Notes under the pieces: model-generated | What the model was told of the DNA's origin: nothing | Database searches by the model: none | What the model saw: only the letters and a program-made list of their open reading frames with translations | Assembly (NCBI GenBank): GCA_014529385.2 | Contig: CM043952.1 | Span: 57,021,619-57,085,618 of the forward strand | Origin: Adiantum capillus-veneris | Lineage: Eukaryota; Streptophyta; Polypodiopsida; Polypodiales; Pteridaceae | Direction of reading: 5' to 3' | DNA length: 64,000 nt | Shown: in pieces, positions 1-14,872 of the stretch | Position numbering within the stretch: the stretch's first letter is position 1 | Layout: every line of letters begins with the position of its first letter | Position numbers and translations under genes: made by a program

Positions 1-116
1 GACGATATCTTATTAAGTTTAATAATTATTTTTTTGAAGATGCTAGATGGATGCAAGGCATCCAATTAAAGGATAATGTAAACCTTGTCAATGCTTACAA
101 TGCTTCCCTAGAGTAA
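1..116 (+). CDS. C-terminal tail of element A integrase: chromodomain end (partial)
   Basis: Reading from base 3 gives a short frame beginning RYLIKF and ending at TAA 114-116, with the motif FEDARWMQG. This is the end of the chromodomain that follows integrase in chromoviruses; the Trp of RWM belongs to the aromatic cage that binds methylated histone tails in that family. The same segment in sister copy A' follows an in-frame TGA. Here the first base of the corresponding codon lies outside the window, so it cannot be seen whether A has that stop. The rest of the polyprotein is off the left edge. Confidence 0.75.
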   Translation, partial: RYLIKFNNYFFEDARWMQGIQLKDNVNLVNAYNASLE

Positions 117-469
117 GCAAATGCACAAATGTTAAAAATGAACAAAGTTTTTGTCTTATAAGACTCTCTTTTTCTTTATTATGCACAAAAATGAAGTAGT
201 ATGCATGCTTAGATCACGTTTGCAGAGACGACGTCTCCCGAACACCAAGTAGAGCTTGTCACTCTACTATGGAAGACTGATAGGACTAATGTGCAGACAT
301 GCTTGCGGAAGCTTAGGCTCTCAAGCACCAAATGGACTAGTCATCCATTCTGGAACGATGTCGTAGGGTAACATAGGGATCCTCTACCCGCTAAGAAAAT
401 GACTAATGAATATGCTTTATCTTCTCTACCCCATAGTCGAGGATGACTATGATTTCCAGAGAGAGGTAA
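117..469 (+). other. Element A 3' untranslated region ending in the polypurine tract
   Basis: This non-coding stretch matches 25775-26148 in inverted orientation. The last 12 bases (agagagaggtaa, 458-469) are purine-rich and abut the LTR start, which is the position and composition of the plus-strand primer site of LTR elements. No open frame worth calling was seen. Confidence 0.75.
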
Positions 470-1508
<1,039 letters not shown>

Positions 1509-1631
1509 TGATAGCCGACTTTCGGAAATCAAAAAAAAAAAAAAAAAACTCATTTCACCCCCCCCACTCTCAGTACCCCTCCCACCGTAGCTTATTTCCC
1601 CCCCCCCCGCTCTACGGGCATTGGATAAAAA

Positions 1632-1689
<58 letters not shown>

Positions 1690-2136
1690 CCCTACATACC
1701 CCTTCCCTAATGTCTCTCTCTCCCAATTTACCCTCCCCGGCCAGGCAGAAGCTTTGAAAAAAAACTACCGACCCCTTTCTCGTGCTCCCTCTGTGTGAGC
1801 CGAATGGAAAACTCCCCCCTCCGCTCTCCGTATTCTTACACTCACTCTGGCCCCTCCTCACTCTTCCCCACCCGCTCGCCTCACCCTCCATCGGCTTCAT
1901 TCCCCTCCCCTCGGCCTCATTCCCCCCCCACTTGGCCCGCGGATATATTCCCTCACTCCACCCATTGACTTATTCCCCCCCTCGTACTCAAGCTCCCATG
2001 CAAGACAATGAACCCCCCCTTTCCCTCTCACCCACACATCTCCCATACCCCACTCCACACCTCACCCCTCCCTCTCCCTAACACACACACTCTCTCTCTC
2101 TCTCTCTTATCCCAAAGCCTCACCCCTCCTTCTCCC

Positions 2137-2175
<39 letters not shown>

Positions 2176-2260
2176 GGCGCTCAGGCCACGCAAGCAAGGA
2201 AAATCATCCCTCTCTCTCCCTCTCACAGGCAGCGTCACATAGGACCACCCTCTCACACAC

Positions 2261-2333
<73 letters not shown>

Positions 2334-2430
2334 ACCTCCCTCCCCTCTCCCCTCTCTCCCATTGGCGCTGTGCGTAGGCGCAGTCCAAAGCACGCACACA
2401 CACACCCTTCCGGGGCTCGCGCAATTCGCA

Positions 2431-2523
<93 letters not shown>

Positions 2524-3559
2524 ACCCCTATTCCCCCTCCCATCCGCCTTCCGCAGAAACAGGCCGCCTGCCATCTGCCACCAACAAGAAGAAAAAAAAA
2601 AACTATATATACATTATATATATATAGCCCCCCTTCCCACGCATGTTTTCGCACACACATACCTATACAAAAAACACACACCCGCCCTCATGCACGAATA
2701 CATACACACACACACACACACATATATGCACCTCACCACAGATACAAGGAAAACAACTACGACGTCAACAAACAAAAGAAGAAGGATCCAAAGCACGCGA
2801 CGCCAACAACAAAAAGAGAAAATGCGCTGAAGGCATGTCCCAGTCGACTCCGAAAAGAAGTACGCTCGACACCGACGCACCAGCAACACGCCATTTCACC
2901 AACAACATGCAACGATGACGCCATCCCAATAATTTATAGGTTCTTTTCATCATTATCTTCAGTTTTCACCCGAACCATTGTAAATTTCCTTTTTTTGTAA
3001 ATATCCTCTCTCTAGGTGATGGTCACAAAGGCCCACCTAGAGATTCCCATCTTTTAATAACCTCCCAAAACAAAGCAAGGGTCAACCACACCGGGCCCAC
3101 CACTTGCTTTGTCTCCCCGATTAAGCTTACCCTAACCACACTGGGATTACCATAATCCAAGCAGCCAACACCTATAAATTGGAACTGAGAGGTCACTATG
3201 GGGGGGGGGGGGGGGGGGGGGGGGGCAATTCATGAGGAACCAAGCATTTGGTAGAGTGTAGTGGGAAGGATTGACACTATCACCATCACGGGGAGGGGCT
3301 TGTGTGTTGGGTTTGCCTTGGGAATTGCACCATGCGAAGGGAACCACATCCATCTCTCAACTCCAATGGTCGATGCACACACGTATGCACGCTTTTGGTG
3401 GTAATTATTCACAATCATTGAGCCGTCTTAGAGAAAGCACCAAGTAGGTTGCACCACCTCCTCCCCCTACCTCTCTACCACCACGGCATGCCACCTTGTA
3501 AATATTGCAGAAATAATTCACCCTCACACCCCGGAGGGTTTTCATCATTTGAAAATGTT

Positions 3560-3605
<46 letters not shown>

Positions 3606-3759
3606 GTTTGCGGTGTTCATATCATCGTGGTTTTGGTCCTAGCCGCTCAAAGCTAGGTGGTGCCCCTTGTTCACTTTATCGTGGCAGGCTCGAGGCGCGC
3701 CATTCGGCCCCCGGCGTTTTAGAGGCTGACGGGGTTTGGGGTCCACTTTGCGTCCGTCA
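1509..3759 (+). repeat. Element B 5' LTR
   Basis: This 2251-bp LTR starts TG and ends CA. It is pyrimidine-rich in its first two thirds and holds many simple tracts: (TC)n near 1636-1684 and 2140-2170, (CA)n near 2266-2330 and 2434-2520, a G26 run at 3200-3225 and (GT)n near 3562-3603. A TATA-like box lies at 3173-3180. Open frames on both strands here are simple-repeat artefacts rich in His-Thr, Cys-Val, Ser-Leu or Arg-Glu and are not genes. Confidence 0.92.
3173..3225 (+). promoter_or_regulatory. TATA-like box and G26 run in the B 5' LTR
   Basis: The octamer tataaatt at 3173-3180 is a good plant TATA box. A homopolymer of 26 G follows 20 bp after the octamer ends (3200-3225), about where transcription should start. 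The same pair is conserved in the 3' LTR (12478-12537). Assigning this as the U3/R boundary is inference. Confidence 0.55.
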
Positions 3760-3761
3760 TT

Positions 3762-3778
3762 TGGTGTCCCCACTAAGG
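3762..3778 (+). other. Element B primer binding site
   Basis: TGGTGTCCCCACTAAGG begins two bases after the LTR end. Starting with TGG, the complement of the tRNA CCA tail, and its position make it the minus-strand primer site. It is not the usual initiator-Met or Asp site, and I could not name the tRNA. Element C has nearly the same site (18036-18052). Confidence 0.7.
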
Positions 3779-3835
3779 AGGGCTTTTCTAAGACCCTTCG
3801 GTTTACAATGCTGAAAGTGACGCCTACTATCAATT

Positions 3836-4740
3836 ATGGACGAGTGGCTGAAGGAGTTTTCTAACTGGAGGACGGAAGAAGAGGAGACGAAGGAGGCACT
3901 AGCTGCCTTTATTGAGGTGCTACTCCCAGGCTGCAGTGTCATCAACATTCAAGAGGTAAATTCTCCAGCTCGTGTCGCTCATTCTAACTATAAATCGAAA
4001 GCATCAGGTGGGAGATTGGTGAAGTGCTATCACTGTTGTCAACCAAGGCACACGGTCGATGAGTGCTAGCAACGAAGGCAGCGAAAGAGCTGAAGTCATC
4101 TACATCGACATTCATCACAAAGAAATCATTCATGTCAAGGAAGGGAAGCAAACGCTGAGGCCTCTTTTCTCTAAAGAAACTGCAATCAAGGATATAACTC
4201 CAAAGTGGCCTAAAGGGGCTGCTCGAGCCAAAGGCAAGGAGAAGATAGGCTAGCCTGGAAACACATGACCCCGAAGGGAGAGGCATCTGGCCAAGCAAGT
4301 GCTTCAAGCTCAGAGAGCCGGGTTGTACCCACTTTGTCAAAGAAGAAGTCATCCGAAGCTAAGCGGCGGGAGGTCGCCTACCGATTTGCACGACGCATGC
4401 GAGTGCTACCAATCCACTTCGACAATCCAAAAGAAGAAGTGGTAAGAAGATTCCCATGTCCTAGAGAAGAGTGCTTCGGCTACTGCTCTTGCTGTTTTGG
4501 GAAGCGAGTGGAGGACCTTCCTCCTCTCCCTGTACAACTTATCCTGAAGAAGCTCTCTACCATGGGAGAGACCCAGTGGGCTGGAGATGAGCTAGCTGAA
4601 TGGAGTAGAATTCATGTAACACGCCGTTTACGCAAATTACCTACAATTGTTGTTAGCCAAGAGGCTGGGAGTGGTCAGACGCGTCGCCATCACCCCGTAC
4701 GTGTTGAGCAACGAAGGAAAGGTAGAGCCCATGAAAGGTG
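3836..4740 (+). pseudogene. Leader reading frames of element B between primer site and gag (unknown function)
   Basis: Three overlapping or adjacent open frames lie upstream of gag: 3836-4069, 4059-4253 and 4265-4741, in two frames. The first ends in CYHCCQPRHTVDEC, a perfect CX2CX4HX4C zinc-knuckle spacing. The third is basic and has a cysteine cluster (CFGYCSCCFG). Tat-lineage elements are known to carry extra frames between the 5' LTR and gag. The frame changes suggest a single decayed frame, but I do not recognise a family and cannot assign a role. It could equally be a displaced gag fragment, given the zinc knuckle. Confidence 0.4.
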
Positions 4741-4741
4741 A

Positions 4742-5137
4742 TGACCTCTTGTGGATGTTCCGACTTATCAACACTGGCACGGTAAGAGTATAAGTAAGTA
4801 TTCCACCCTCTGTGCATGATGAAAAACGGGCCGACAGCATTCCCGTTCAGATTCCTGCAGCATATGCATGTGAATATTTATGTAGATAGGAAAGTCTTCT
4901 ACCAATAGAAGATCGTTTACCTATTCGGTGCGGCGGTACTAGGAGAAATCCTCAATTCCCCGAACCCTATCATTTTCCCCATATTAGATTACCATCATTC
5001 CTTTAATGTCTCTATTTTTATCCTGTTTTAACCTATCCATCCACCCCTGTAAAAAGCCGCTATGAGCCGCTGCTGTTGATGTAAAAAAAAAAAAGAGAAA
5101 AAAAAGAAAAAGGTTTGTAATTTTCCGAGTCACCACC
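4742..5137 (+). other. Element B leader, no gene seen
   Basis: This untranslated stretch lies between the leader frames and gag. It holds an A-rich run just before the gag ATG at 5138 (context ccaccATGG, close to an ideal plant start context). No open frame of note was seen. Confidence 0.6.
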
Positions 5138-6397
5138 ATGGCAAGTGTTTCTTTCCCCACGTTCAGTGGAAAGAAGGGAGAGGATCTCACCACTGACTTT
5201 TTGGATGATTTCGACATTGCTTGTGTCGTCTCCAACAAAGATGACGACGCTTCACGACTTAGAATTTTTCCTCTGCTAATGAAAGTAGAGGCCAAGTCCT
5301 GGTATAATGCATTGCCCCAGGCTATCAAGAATGCATGGGATGTGTTAAGGGATGCTTTTGTAAAGAGGTTTGGTGGAGGCACAACCTCGGAGAAGCTATG
5401 GCAGCTACTGACAGAATTAAAGCAGGGAGGTCTGTTGGAGTATGCCACCTACGAGTCAAAGTTTGTGGACTTATGGGAGAGATGGGTTGCCACACTGGAG
5501 GAAGGCGAAGGAGCACCTAACTTCCTAAAGAAGGACCGTTTCATTGCTGGTCTATGGTCGCCGCTTAGAGAGAAGGTGAAGGGAAGGTTTCCTGCAACAT
5601 ATGAGTTGGCAGTCGAAGTAGCCCGCCTTAAAGACAAGAAGCTGCGCATGCAAGCAAGAGTAAACGAGTCAGAGGAAACAAGCTCGGCCCGACCAACCCC
5701 AGTGGCTGCAACAACCAATCATAGAGTCCAACCACAGGAGGCATCAGAAGAACAGCAAGACCTACTGAGTTGCATCACCACCCAACTAGAGAGTTTATCT
5801 GTGCATCTAGTGCAGCAAGGACATGCATCTGGCAGAAACCCAAAACAAGTAAGGGGACAATGAAGGCAGAACCCAGAGTACCACTGTTACAACTGTGGGG
5901 AAGACGGCCATGGAATGTACTACTGCCCACACCCGAGGAGGCAGAATTTCAAGAGAGGGGAGAGATAGAATCAGATCTCTCCACCAAGAGCAAGACCACC
6001 ACCACCTAGGCAGCCTGGACCAATCCCACCGGTCCAAATCCTGCGAGACCACCTGTACAACAGCAACCACCACCCCACACCTCTCATTCCGCCACTACCC
6101 CCACCACCTACTGTGAACTAAGCGGAGAGTGTTATTAGCTTAGAGGCTAAAGGGAAGGCGAAGGTAGAAGAGTCAGCTCGAGAAAAGCACAAAGAAAAAG
6201 CGAAGGTAGAAGAAGTGGATGCTATGGGAGTGAAGTGTGCGAGGCGCGAGGAGGTATCTCAAAAAGAAGAGAAGATGAAAGGGAAGGCCGAGTCTAGCAA
6301 GCAAGCAGCTAAACCGCGGCGGAAGATAGACATCATGGACTTCTCACTAGGTGAGTATGCACAACCCTATGACTTAGTTCAGGATGTGTTAATGTAG
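5138..6397 (+). pseudogene. Element B gag (capsid and nucleocapsid region), three internal stops
   Basis: The first 241 codons (5138-5860) are an open gag capsid domain with the typical pattern AKSWYNALP, then FVKRFGG and a C-terminal helical stretch ending near FIAGLW. In the same frame after TGA 5861 comes a CX2CX4HX4C zinc knuckle (5885-5926, CYNCGEDGHGMYYC), then a Pro-rich and a Lys/Glu-rich linker. Stops at 5861 (TGA), 5966 (TAG), 6119 (TAA) and the end TAG at 6395 all fall in the one frame that runs on into protease and RT, so the ancestor was a single gag-pol polyprotein. Gag packages element RNA and builds the particle. The start at 5138 is chosen for its Kozak-like context and because upstream sequence in this frame is not gag-like. 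Confidence 0.85.
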
Positions 6398-6463
6398 GGC
6401 CCGAAGATAACTTGGCCCCAATTACTCCACCTTGCACCCAGAATCAGGAGGCAATGGACGAAA

Positions 6464-9394
6464 ATGGTAAGTACCAGGAAATCAAGACCACCGATAGCTG
6501 GGGCTATCTTTGGGAGGGATCTCGACGACATCATGCCAACCATGGACGCTCACATCAAAGGGCAGTGGATTTCAAACGTCTACATAGATGGTGGCGTGCA
6601 AATATGCGTCATGTGTGAAAAGATGATGCACCATCTAGGTCTAGAGGTAAGTAGGCCGGCACCTTGCCGAGCCAAGATGGCAAACAATGTAAGAGTAAAA
6701 TGCGTAGGCATTGTAAATGCGGTCAAAGTAAAAGCATTCAATACAAAAGTGGAGGTAGACATCTTCGTCATGCCACACAAAGGGGAGGGCTACCCCATCA
6801 TTCTTGAAAGGCCTAGGCTTATGGCTATGGAAGCTAAACAAGACTGGAGCACCGGGATGATCCAGATGAAGGATGCTAAAGGGAAGTCCATATTCTACGA
6901 AATGAGGACTGGAAAGCAGCGCAACATGATCTTGGAGGCTTCAGAAGACGAGTCCACCAACGACTACTCGTCTACCTCCGGGGAAGACGCAACCACCACC
7001 GACGGGAGTGACAGTAGCATCGAGGTAATGGGAGTCATTCTTAAAAACCCAGGCAGATTAGCACAATCTGAAGCAACCTCGGCAAACCAAGAGGGATCAT
7101 CACGTATGCAGTCATTGGAGGATGCAGGTATGCTACAAAAAATGCTCTCAAATGAGTTAACCAATGAAGAAAGGAAGGAGAACGTCTCCATGTTAGGAAA
7201 CTTCACTACTTTGTTCATTGATGGCTATGATAAGATCACAGGAATTACAGTAGTGCAACACCACATAAAGCTCAAGGGAGGCAGTAAACGTGTAGTACAA
7301 AAGCTCAGAAGACTTGGAGTAATCCAACAAGAGGCATTGCTTAAAGAAGTGAGAAGTTTGCTACAAGCAGGTTTCATCTACCCTATCGAAGACTCAGAAT
7401 GGGTCTCTCCAGTAGTAGTCACACCAAAAAAAAAAGGTAAGTGGAGAGTCTGTGTGGATTATAAACCTCTCAATGCAGCCACGAAGAGAGACCACTTTCC
7501 CCTCCCATTCCAGGATGAAATACTCAATGAAGTGGCAGGTCACGAATGCTACACAGTATGCGATGGCTACTCAGGATACTTCCAGATCAGCATTGCGGAG
7601 GAGGATAAGAAGAAGACAACCTTCATCACACCTTGGGGATGTTTTGCCTACAGAGTGATGCCGTTTGGCCTCACTAACGCCCTAGCAACGTTTCAACGCT
7701 ATGTGACTTTTGTTTTCCAACCCTACTTCGGAACATCAATACGGGTTTTCATAGATGATTTTTGCATCTACAGCTCACGAGCCCTTTATTTAAGCAAAGT
7801 CTATGATGGCTTAACCAGGCTGCAAACCTTGGGTGGCCAACTCAACGTGGCCAAGTGTCACATTGGTGAGAGCAAGGTCACTCTCCTTGGTCATGTAATT
7901 TCAGCAAAAGGAATCGAGGCTGACCCTAGTAAGATTCAGGCTCTAGCATCTTTATCATCACCCACCACCGCCAAGCAGCTGGTTTCTTTCCTTCAGAAGG
8001 TAAGATACTTAAGCAGGTTCATTCACCTGCTATCTCAAGTGGTCCTTCCCCTACAACAACTCACCCAGAGGGACGTTTTCTCATGGAGTGAAGAGAATGA
8101 GCGGCAGTTTACTGAGGTGAAGCAAATCCTAGCTAAGCTTCCCACTATTTCACCTCCTAAGTGGGACGAGCCATTTTATGTGAACCCTAGTGTGGGAAAT
8201 GATACACTGGGAGCAGTGCTAATGCAAAAGGATCCCAAAAATTCTTTCATGCGCCCTATTTACTTCTCTAGTCGAGTCATGACCCCATCAGAAAAAGGAT
8301 TCACCGAAGTAGAACACATGGTTCTGGCACTAATGTTTGCTACCACAAAGTTCCACTCCTATCTCCTGCCTAGACCATTTGTAATCATGACAATGGAAGA
8401 GGTTTTCCCATATGTAATGCGACACATGGATGTCTCATCTAGGATCTCAAAGTGGTTAATTAGACTACAAGAGTTTGACTACACCATGCAAGTAGAAAAC
8501 TCCACCAGGGATAGTTTAACGGGAATTCTCACTCATCGCCATTATGAGAAGAAGCTGAAGGTCAACACGGAAGCAAAGGAAGGAACACCAGCGAAAGAAA
8601 GTCCTAAGCTAGAGAGAGCTCACTCTCTTTTCTTTGACGGAGCATACAAGAGAACAATGGATCAGTTTGCAGCAGGCATGGTCATTTTCAATGAGCAGCA
8701 AGAAAGAATATTCTCCATGGGGCAGTTACTACACTCCCACTCCAACAATGAAGCAGGCATGGTCATTTTCAATGAGCAGCAAGAAAGAATATTCTCCATG
8801 GGGCAGTTACTACACTCCCACTCCAACAATGAAGCAGAATATGCAGCCCTAATCCTTGGGTTGGAACAATGTATTTCACAAGGAATTCAACGCCTGAATG
8901 TGTTCGGCGACGCTTTGCTTTTGATTAGGCAGATAAATGGCACCTGGGAGTGCAAAAATCAGGTTTTACTTGGTCAACTTCGCCAAGTTAAAGACCTTCT
9001 GAAGAAGTTTGAAGCAATGAAGCTCTTCCATGTCCCCAGAGCAGAAAATCAAGAGGAAGATGCACTAGCTAAAGAAAGAATACAAGACGTTCCCGTAGGA
9101 GCAATCAAATTAAAACTACCCCTCTTCCAAGGTAGTGATGCTATGCATGATATCATCAGCTTTCTAGATACAGAAGAATGTCCAATAGGACACACCCAAG
9201 GCAAAAAACAATGGCTAGTAAGGAAGGCTACTAGATACCGCCTTATAGACGACCACTTGTATTGTAAGGGCAAAGATCAAATTCTCAGGCGGGTGCCAAC
9301 CTCCAGTGAAATCACAGAGGTAATTTCAAGTTGCCATGACGGCGTCTGCGGCGGTCATTTTGCTCTAGATATCACCAATAGGAAGATTCTATAG
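6464..9394 (+). CDS. Element B pol, open part: protease, RT, RNase H, archaeal-type RNase H, start of integrase
   Basis: This is one open frame of 976 codons. Protease comes first: IDGGV with the active Asp at about 6587 and a later ILERP flap/ILGRP-type motif. RT spans roughly 7320-7960 with CVDYKPLN, MPFGLTNA and the catalytic pair in FIDDF (Asp codons 7754-7759). RNase H follows to about 8510. A second RNase H starts near 8617, with Asp in FFDGA (8636), Glu in NNEAEY, Asp in VFGDA, and a C-terminal ENQEEDALAK where ADALA is usual. That second domain defines Tat elements. It contains a perfect 81-bp tandem duplication (8671-8832) that adds 27 residues between the first Asp and the Glu. The frame ends at TAG 9392 just inside the integrase zinc domain. 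RT plus RNase H turn element RNA into DNA; the frame is part of the gag-pol polyprotein and has no real start at 6464. Confidence 0.9.
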   Translation: MVSTRKSRPPIAGAIFGRDLDDIMPTMDAHIKGQWISNVYIDGGVQICVMCEKMMHHLGLEVSRPAPCRAKMANNVRVKCVGIVNAVKVKAFNTKVEVDIFVMPHKGEGYPIILERPRLMAMEAKQDWSTGMIQMKDAKGKSIFYEMRTGKQRNMILEASEDESTNDYSSTSGEDATTTDGSDSSIEVMGVILKNPGRLAQSEATSANQEGSSRMQSLEDAGMLQKMLSNELTNEERKENVSMLGNFTTLFIDGYDKITGITVVQHHIKLKGGSKRVVQKLRRLGVIQQEALLKEVRSLLQAGFIYPIEDSEWVSPVVVTPKKKGKWRVCVDYKPLNAATKRDHFPLPFQDEILNEVAGHECYTVCDGYSGYFQISIAEEDKKKTTFITPWGCFAYRVMPFGLTNALATFQRYVTFVFQPYFGTSIRVFIDDFCIYSSRALYLSKVYDGLTRLQTLGGQLNVAKCHIGESKVTLLGHVISAKGIEADPSKIQALASLSSPTTAKQLVSFLQKVRYLSRFIHLLSQVVLPLQQLTQRDVFSWSEENERQFTEVKQILAKLPTISPPKWDEPFYVNPSVGNDTLGAVLMQKDPKNSFMRPIYFSSRVMTPSEKGFTEVEHMVLALMFATTKFHSYLLPRPFVIMTMEEVFPYVMRHMDVSSRISKWLIRLQEFDYTMQVENSTRDSLTGILTHRHYEKKLKVNTEAKEGTPAKESPKLERAHSLFFDGAYKRTMDQFAAGMVIFNEQQERIFSMGQLLHSHSNNEAGMVIFNEQQERIFSMGQLLHSHSNNEAEYAALILGLEQCISQGIQRLNVFGDALLLIRQINGTWECKNQVLLGQLRQVKDLLKKFEAMKLFHVPRAENQEEDALAKERIQDVPVGAIKLKLPLFQGSDAMHDIISFLDTEECPIGHTQGKKQWLVRKATRYRLIDDHLYCKGKDQILRRVPTSSEITEVISSCHDGVCGGHFALDITNRKIL
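8671..8832 (+). repeat. Perfect 81-bp tandem duplication in the second RNase H domain
   Basis: Two identical 81-bp units (8671-8751 and 8752-8832) repeat 27 codons in frame, from AGMVIF to SNNE. The duplication copies the Glu-containing motif (NNEA), so two candidate catalytic Glu residues exist. Identity of the two units implies a recent event in this copy or an assembly artefact. Confidence 0.95.
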
Positions 9395-10405
9395 GCAGGA
9401 TACTTTTGGCCTAGTTTGAACAGAGATGTACACCATTGGTGTAAAACATGTAAGGCTTGTCAAGTGGCCAGTGATCGCACGTTAACCTACGAGCCACAAA
9501 CCCCTATCATTTCATATGGTCCTTTTGAGAAATGGGGAATAGATGCAATTGGTCCCTTACCAAGGGCTCAATCAGGTAAACTGTACATCATAGTGGGTGT
9601 AGACTACATGACGCGATGGGCAGAAGCAACGGCCACCACCCGCATTACAGCCCAAGAGGTGGCAAAGTTCATTTTTGAGCATATAGTTTGCCGTTTTGGC
9701 ACTCCTCTTGAAATAATATCAGATAGAGGACCAGGATTCAGAGGTGATTTAGTGGGAGAACTGATGAAGAAGTTAGGCATCACACGTCGGCATTCCCCAC
9801 CGTACTACCCACAATGCAATGGTCTGGTAGAGAAGGTAAATGGAATGATTTGCAAAATCATCACAAAATAGGTGAACAACCACATAGGAGACTGGGATAA
9901 ACATCTCATGGCAGCTCTTTGGGCCTACAGAACAACGTTCCGAACATCACTAGGTTTCACTCCTTTCCATCTAGTTTATGGGTCGGAGGCAATTCTACCC
10001 ATTGAGGTAAAAATAGCCAGCTTACGAGTCTTGGCTAGCCAGACACATCGTCCAATTGTAAACCTCCGAAACCACATCTTGGATCTAGAGAGACTCCAAC
10101 TGGATAGGGAAGAAGCAATCAATCACTATGCAGCACAGGTAGAATGACGCAGACTCACTTTCAATCAAGGGCTTAAAGAGAAAGGACTGGAAAAAGGCAT
10201 GTTAGTACTGCGATACGACAACAGATTTGACACTAGGAAGGATAAGAAATTTCAACCCAGATGGGAAGGGCCATTTATCATCAAGAAGCGCTATGACAAC
10301 GGCAGCTATAAGCTGATGGAAGCAAATGGGAGAATTCACAAGACTAGAGTCAATGGATGGAGACTGAAAAGGTACTTTCTTAGGTTTGACCCAGATTCGT
10401 GCTAG
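9395..10405 (+). pseudogene. Element B integrase, interrupted by two further stops
   Basis: The frame is the same as the preceding one and continues after TAG 9392. The HHCC zinc domain straddles that stop (His pair near 9330-9360, then CKTCKAC near 9447). The catalytic core shows Asp in GIDAIGPL, Asp in ISDRGPGF and Glu in NGLVEKVN. Stops follow at 9869 (TAG) and 10145 (TGA), and the C-terminal domain ends at TAG 10403-10405 after a GPFIIKK motif typical of Ty3 integrase tails. No chromodomain is present, as expected for the non-chromovirus branch. Integrase would join element ends to target DNA. Confidence 0.88.
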
Positions 10406-10485
10406 ACATTCCAGAAGACGGAGAACCCTCTAACTCTACAACTGAAGAAGCAGAAGAAGGGCTAGAAGCATGAATGCCTCTAGCC

Positions 10486-10501
10486 AAAGGGAGAGTGCTA
10501 A
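10486..10501 (+). other. Element B polypurine tract
   Basis: The stretch aaagggagagtgctaa directly abuts the 3' LTR start at 10502. Position and purine content fit the plus-strand primer. Confidence 0.8.
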
Positions 10502-13090
<2,589 letters not shown>

Positions 13091-13716
13091 CCACCTACTC
13101 CAAGCTTGTGAGAAGGGAGGCCTACACCAACAACTCTGGGCTTTGTGATGCAAATCCAACCAAGAGCGAAGCATCAATGCATGCTCATCTCCTCTACCAT
13201 GCTAATTAATAAGCTAAGCTATGCTAATAGTGAGGAGATGTACATCTTTCTCGTAAGAATACTCCTTCCTCTCAATCTACTCTCATACCCCGCTAGCTCT
13301 CACCATCTTCGAAGGTGTGTGAGGTCTTGGGTCTGAGACCGTGAGGGAATTGATGTTGTGTTTGATAAGTGTTTTGCTTAGTGCATGAAATTTCCATCTT
13401 CATTGCACTAGCTAGTATTGAAGGAACACAAAGAATTGTATTGTAAATGCTCTCTTGATGGGAGAAACTATAATACAAAGCCTTTTGGAGGGGGGACTGG
13501 CTCCATGCAAATCCGGTCCTCGACTGTGTCAATTGCTTAATTTCTCTCTCTTTTGAAGTATGTTCATGCTATCTAACTAGGTGTTATGTTTTTTTTTGTT
13601 GCTCTCTCCACCCAAGCACTCTTGTTATTCTCATTAGGAAGCTATTACAATGAAATGCTCACTATGTTCATGCTATTTTCCGCTACACACAAGTTACTAG
13701 ACCATTAAATGTTACA
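13091..13716 (+). repeat. Element A 3' LTR, right segment
   Basis: This segment resumes the LTR broken at 1508: it aligns with the A' LTRs in inverse orientation and ends with the family terminus aaatgttaca. The first four bases (ccac) are the right target duplication made by B, differing from tcac by one base. Confidence 0.9.
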
Positions 13717-14872
13717 ATAAGTAATAACCAGGTACTGTGGTACATGAGCTTTACTTACATAAGTTTCCTTTGTTTTGGGATCATGTACTTTAACAAAGTT
13801 GTTATTTTATATTATGTCCTTTCCTTCGAAAAGGTTTGAAATAAAAAAACCCCCAAGATTTATGCTAAGTGGTAAGCATAAGTATAGATGTTGGTAAAAA
13901 TATGAAGCATTAGTTATGACAACCTCCTGTGAGGAAGAAAGTCAATGTTTACTTCGGGTTTTCTTTTGAAAAAGAGTGATGTTACAAACAAAATGCTGTA
14001 GAAATTTTTACAAATTAAGAAACTTATCTTTAAAATAGAGAAATATCATAAGTAAACAAAGGTTTGGTTGATTTTGGATGGTAAAAAGTAAGTGTATCTA
14101 CCATAGAATGTAACAATTTGGGGATTCATACAGATATATTGAAATACTCATAAAGTGGGGCAAAAGTTAGGACTATTAACCACATGTGACTAATTATTGC
14201 TGGTAAACAGGGTTACAAGTAGACGACTAGGATGAGCACCACTCGGGACATATGTAAGCTACAACAGATTTGGGACAAGCTCATGGCTGCACATAATAGG
14301 CAAAAGAAAACCAAGCCAATAGCAATTAGGGACCCTATCTCCAAACCATGTAAACCCATCAAACTTTTCAAAGTTTGTAATATACCCTACTTACATAGAC
14401 GAGTTAAAGAAAACATAATATATATTTAGGAGTATGGTTGGGGTATGGGAAGTGACATCGACAACAAGCAGTGGGGATTGCTTGGATACCTGTCACCCAT
14501 TTAGTACAAATTAGTTCTAATTAATTATACTTGTGGTTGGTTGGCAGGTAAAGATCCCAGCTCTCATTTGATAGGAGTTCCAACTAAAACTCCTACAATG
14601 TCACATATCAAAGTATTTTGAAATGAATTTTAGATGTATCAAGAAATTCTCCATTTTTTTTGTTCTTTACACAATATGTTTTGCAAATAGTATTTAAGTC
14701 TCTTAGTATATGATTCTGAATGATGGGATTTTAAATTAGAACTCTCTCTCTCTCTCTCATCTTAGGCATGCTTAAGATAGATTTTGTTTAAAATTGTGTT
14801 TTTATTCCACCTTAAATACTAATTGGATTTTCTACTTGTTGCGAACTGTTGGAACAAGTCTGACAACCATAT
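13717..14872 (+). other. AT-rich DNA, no gene seen
   Basis: This stretch is AT-rich with no long open frame. One 65-codon frame at 14232-14429 has no recognisable motif and is most likely chance. A short (CT)n occurs near 14742-14758. Confidence 0.6.
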
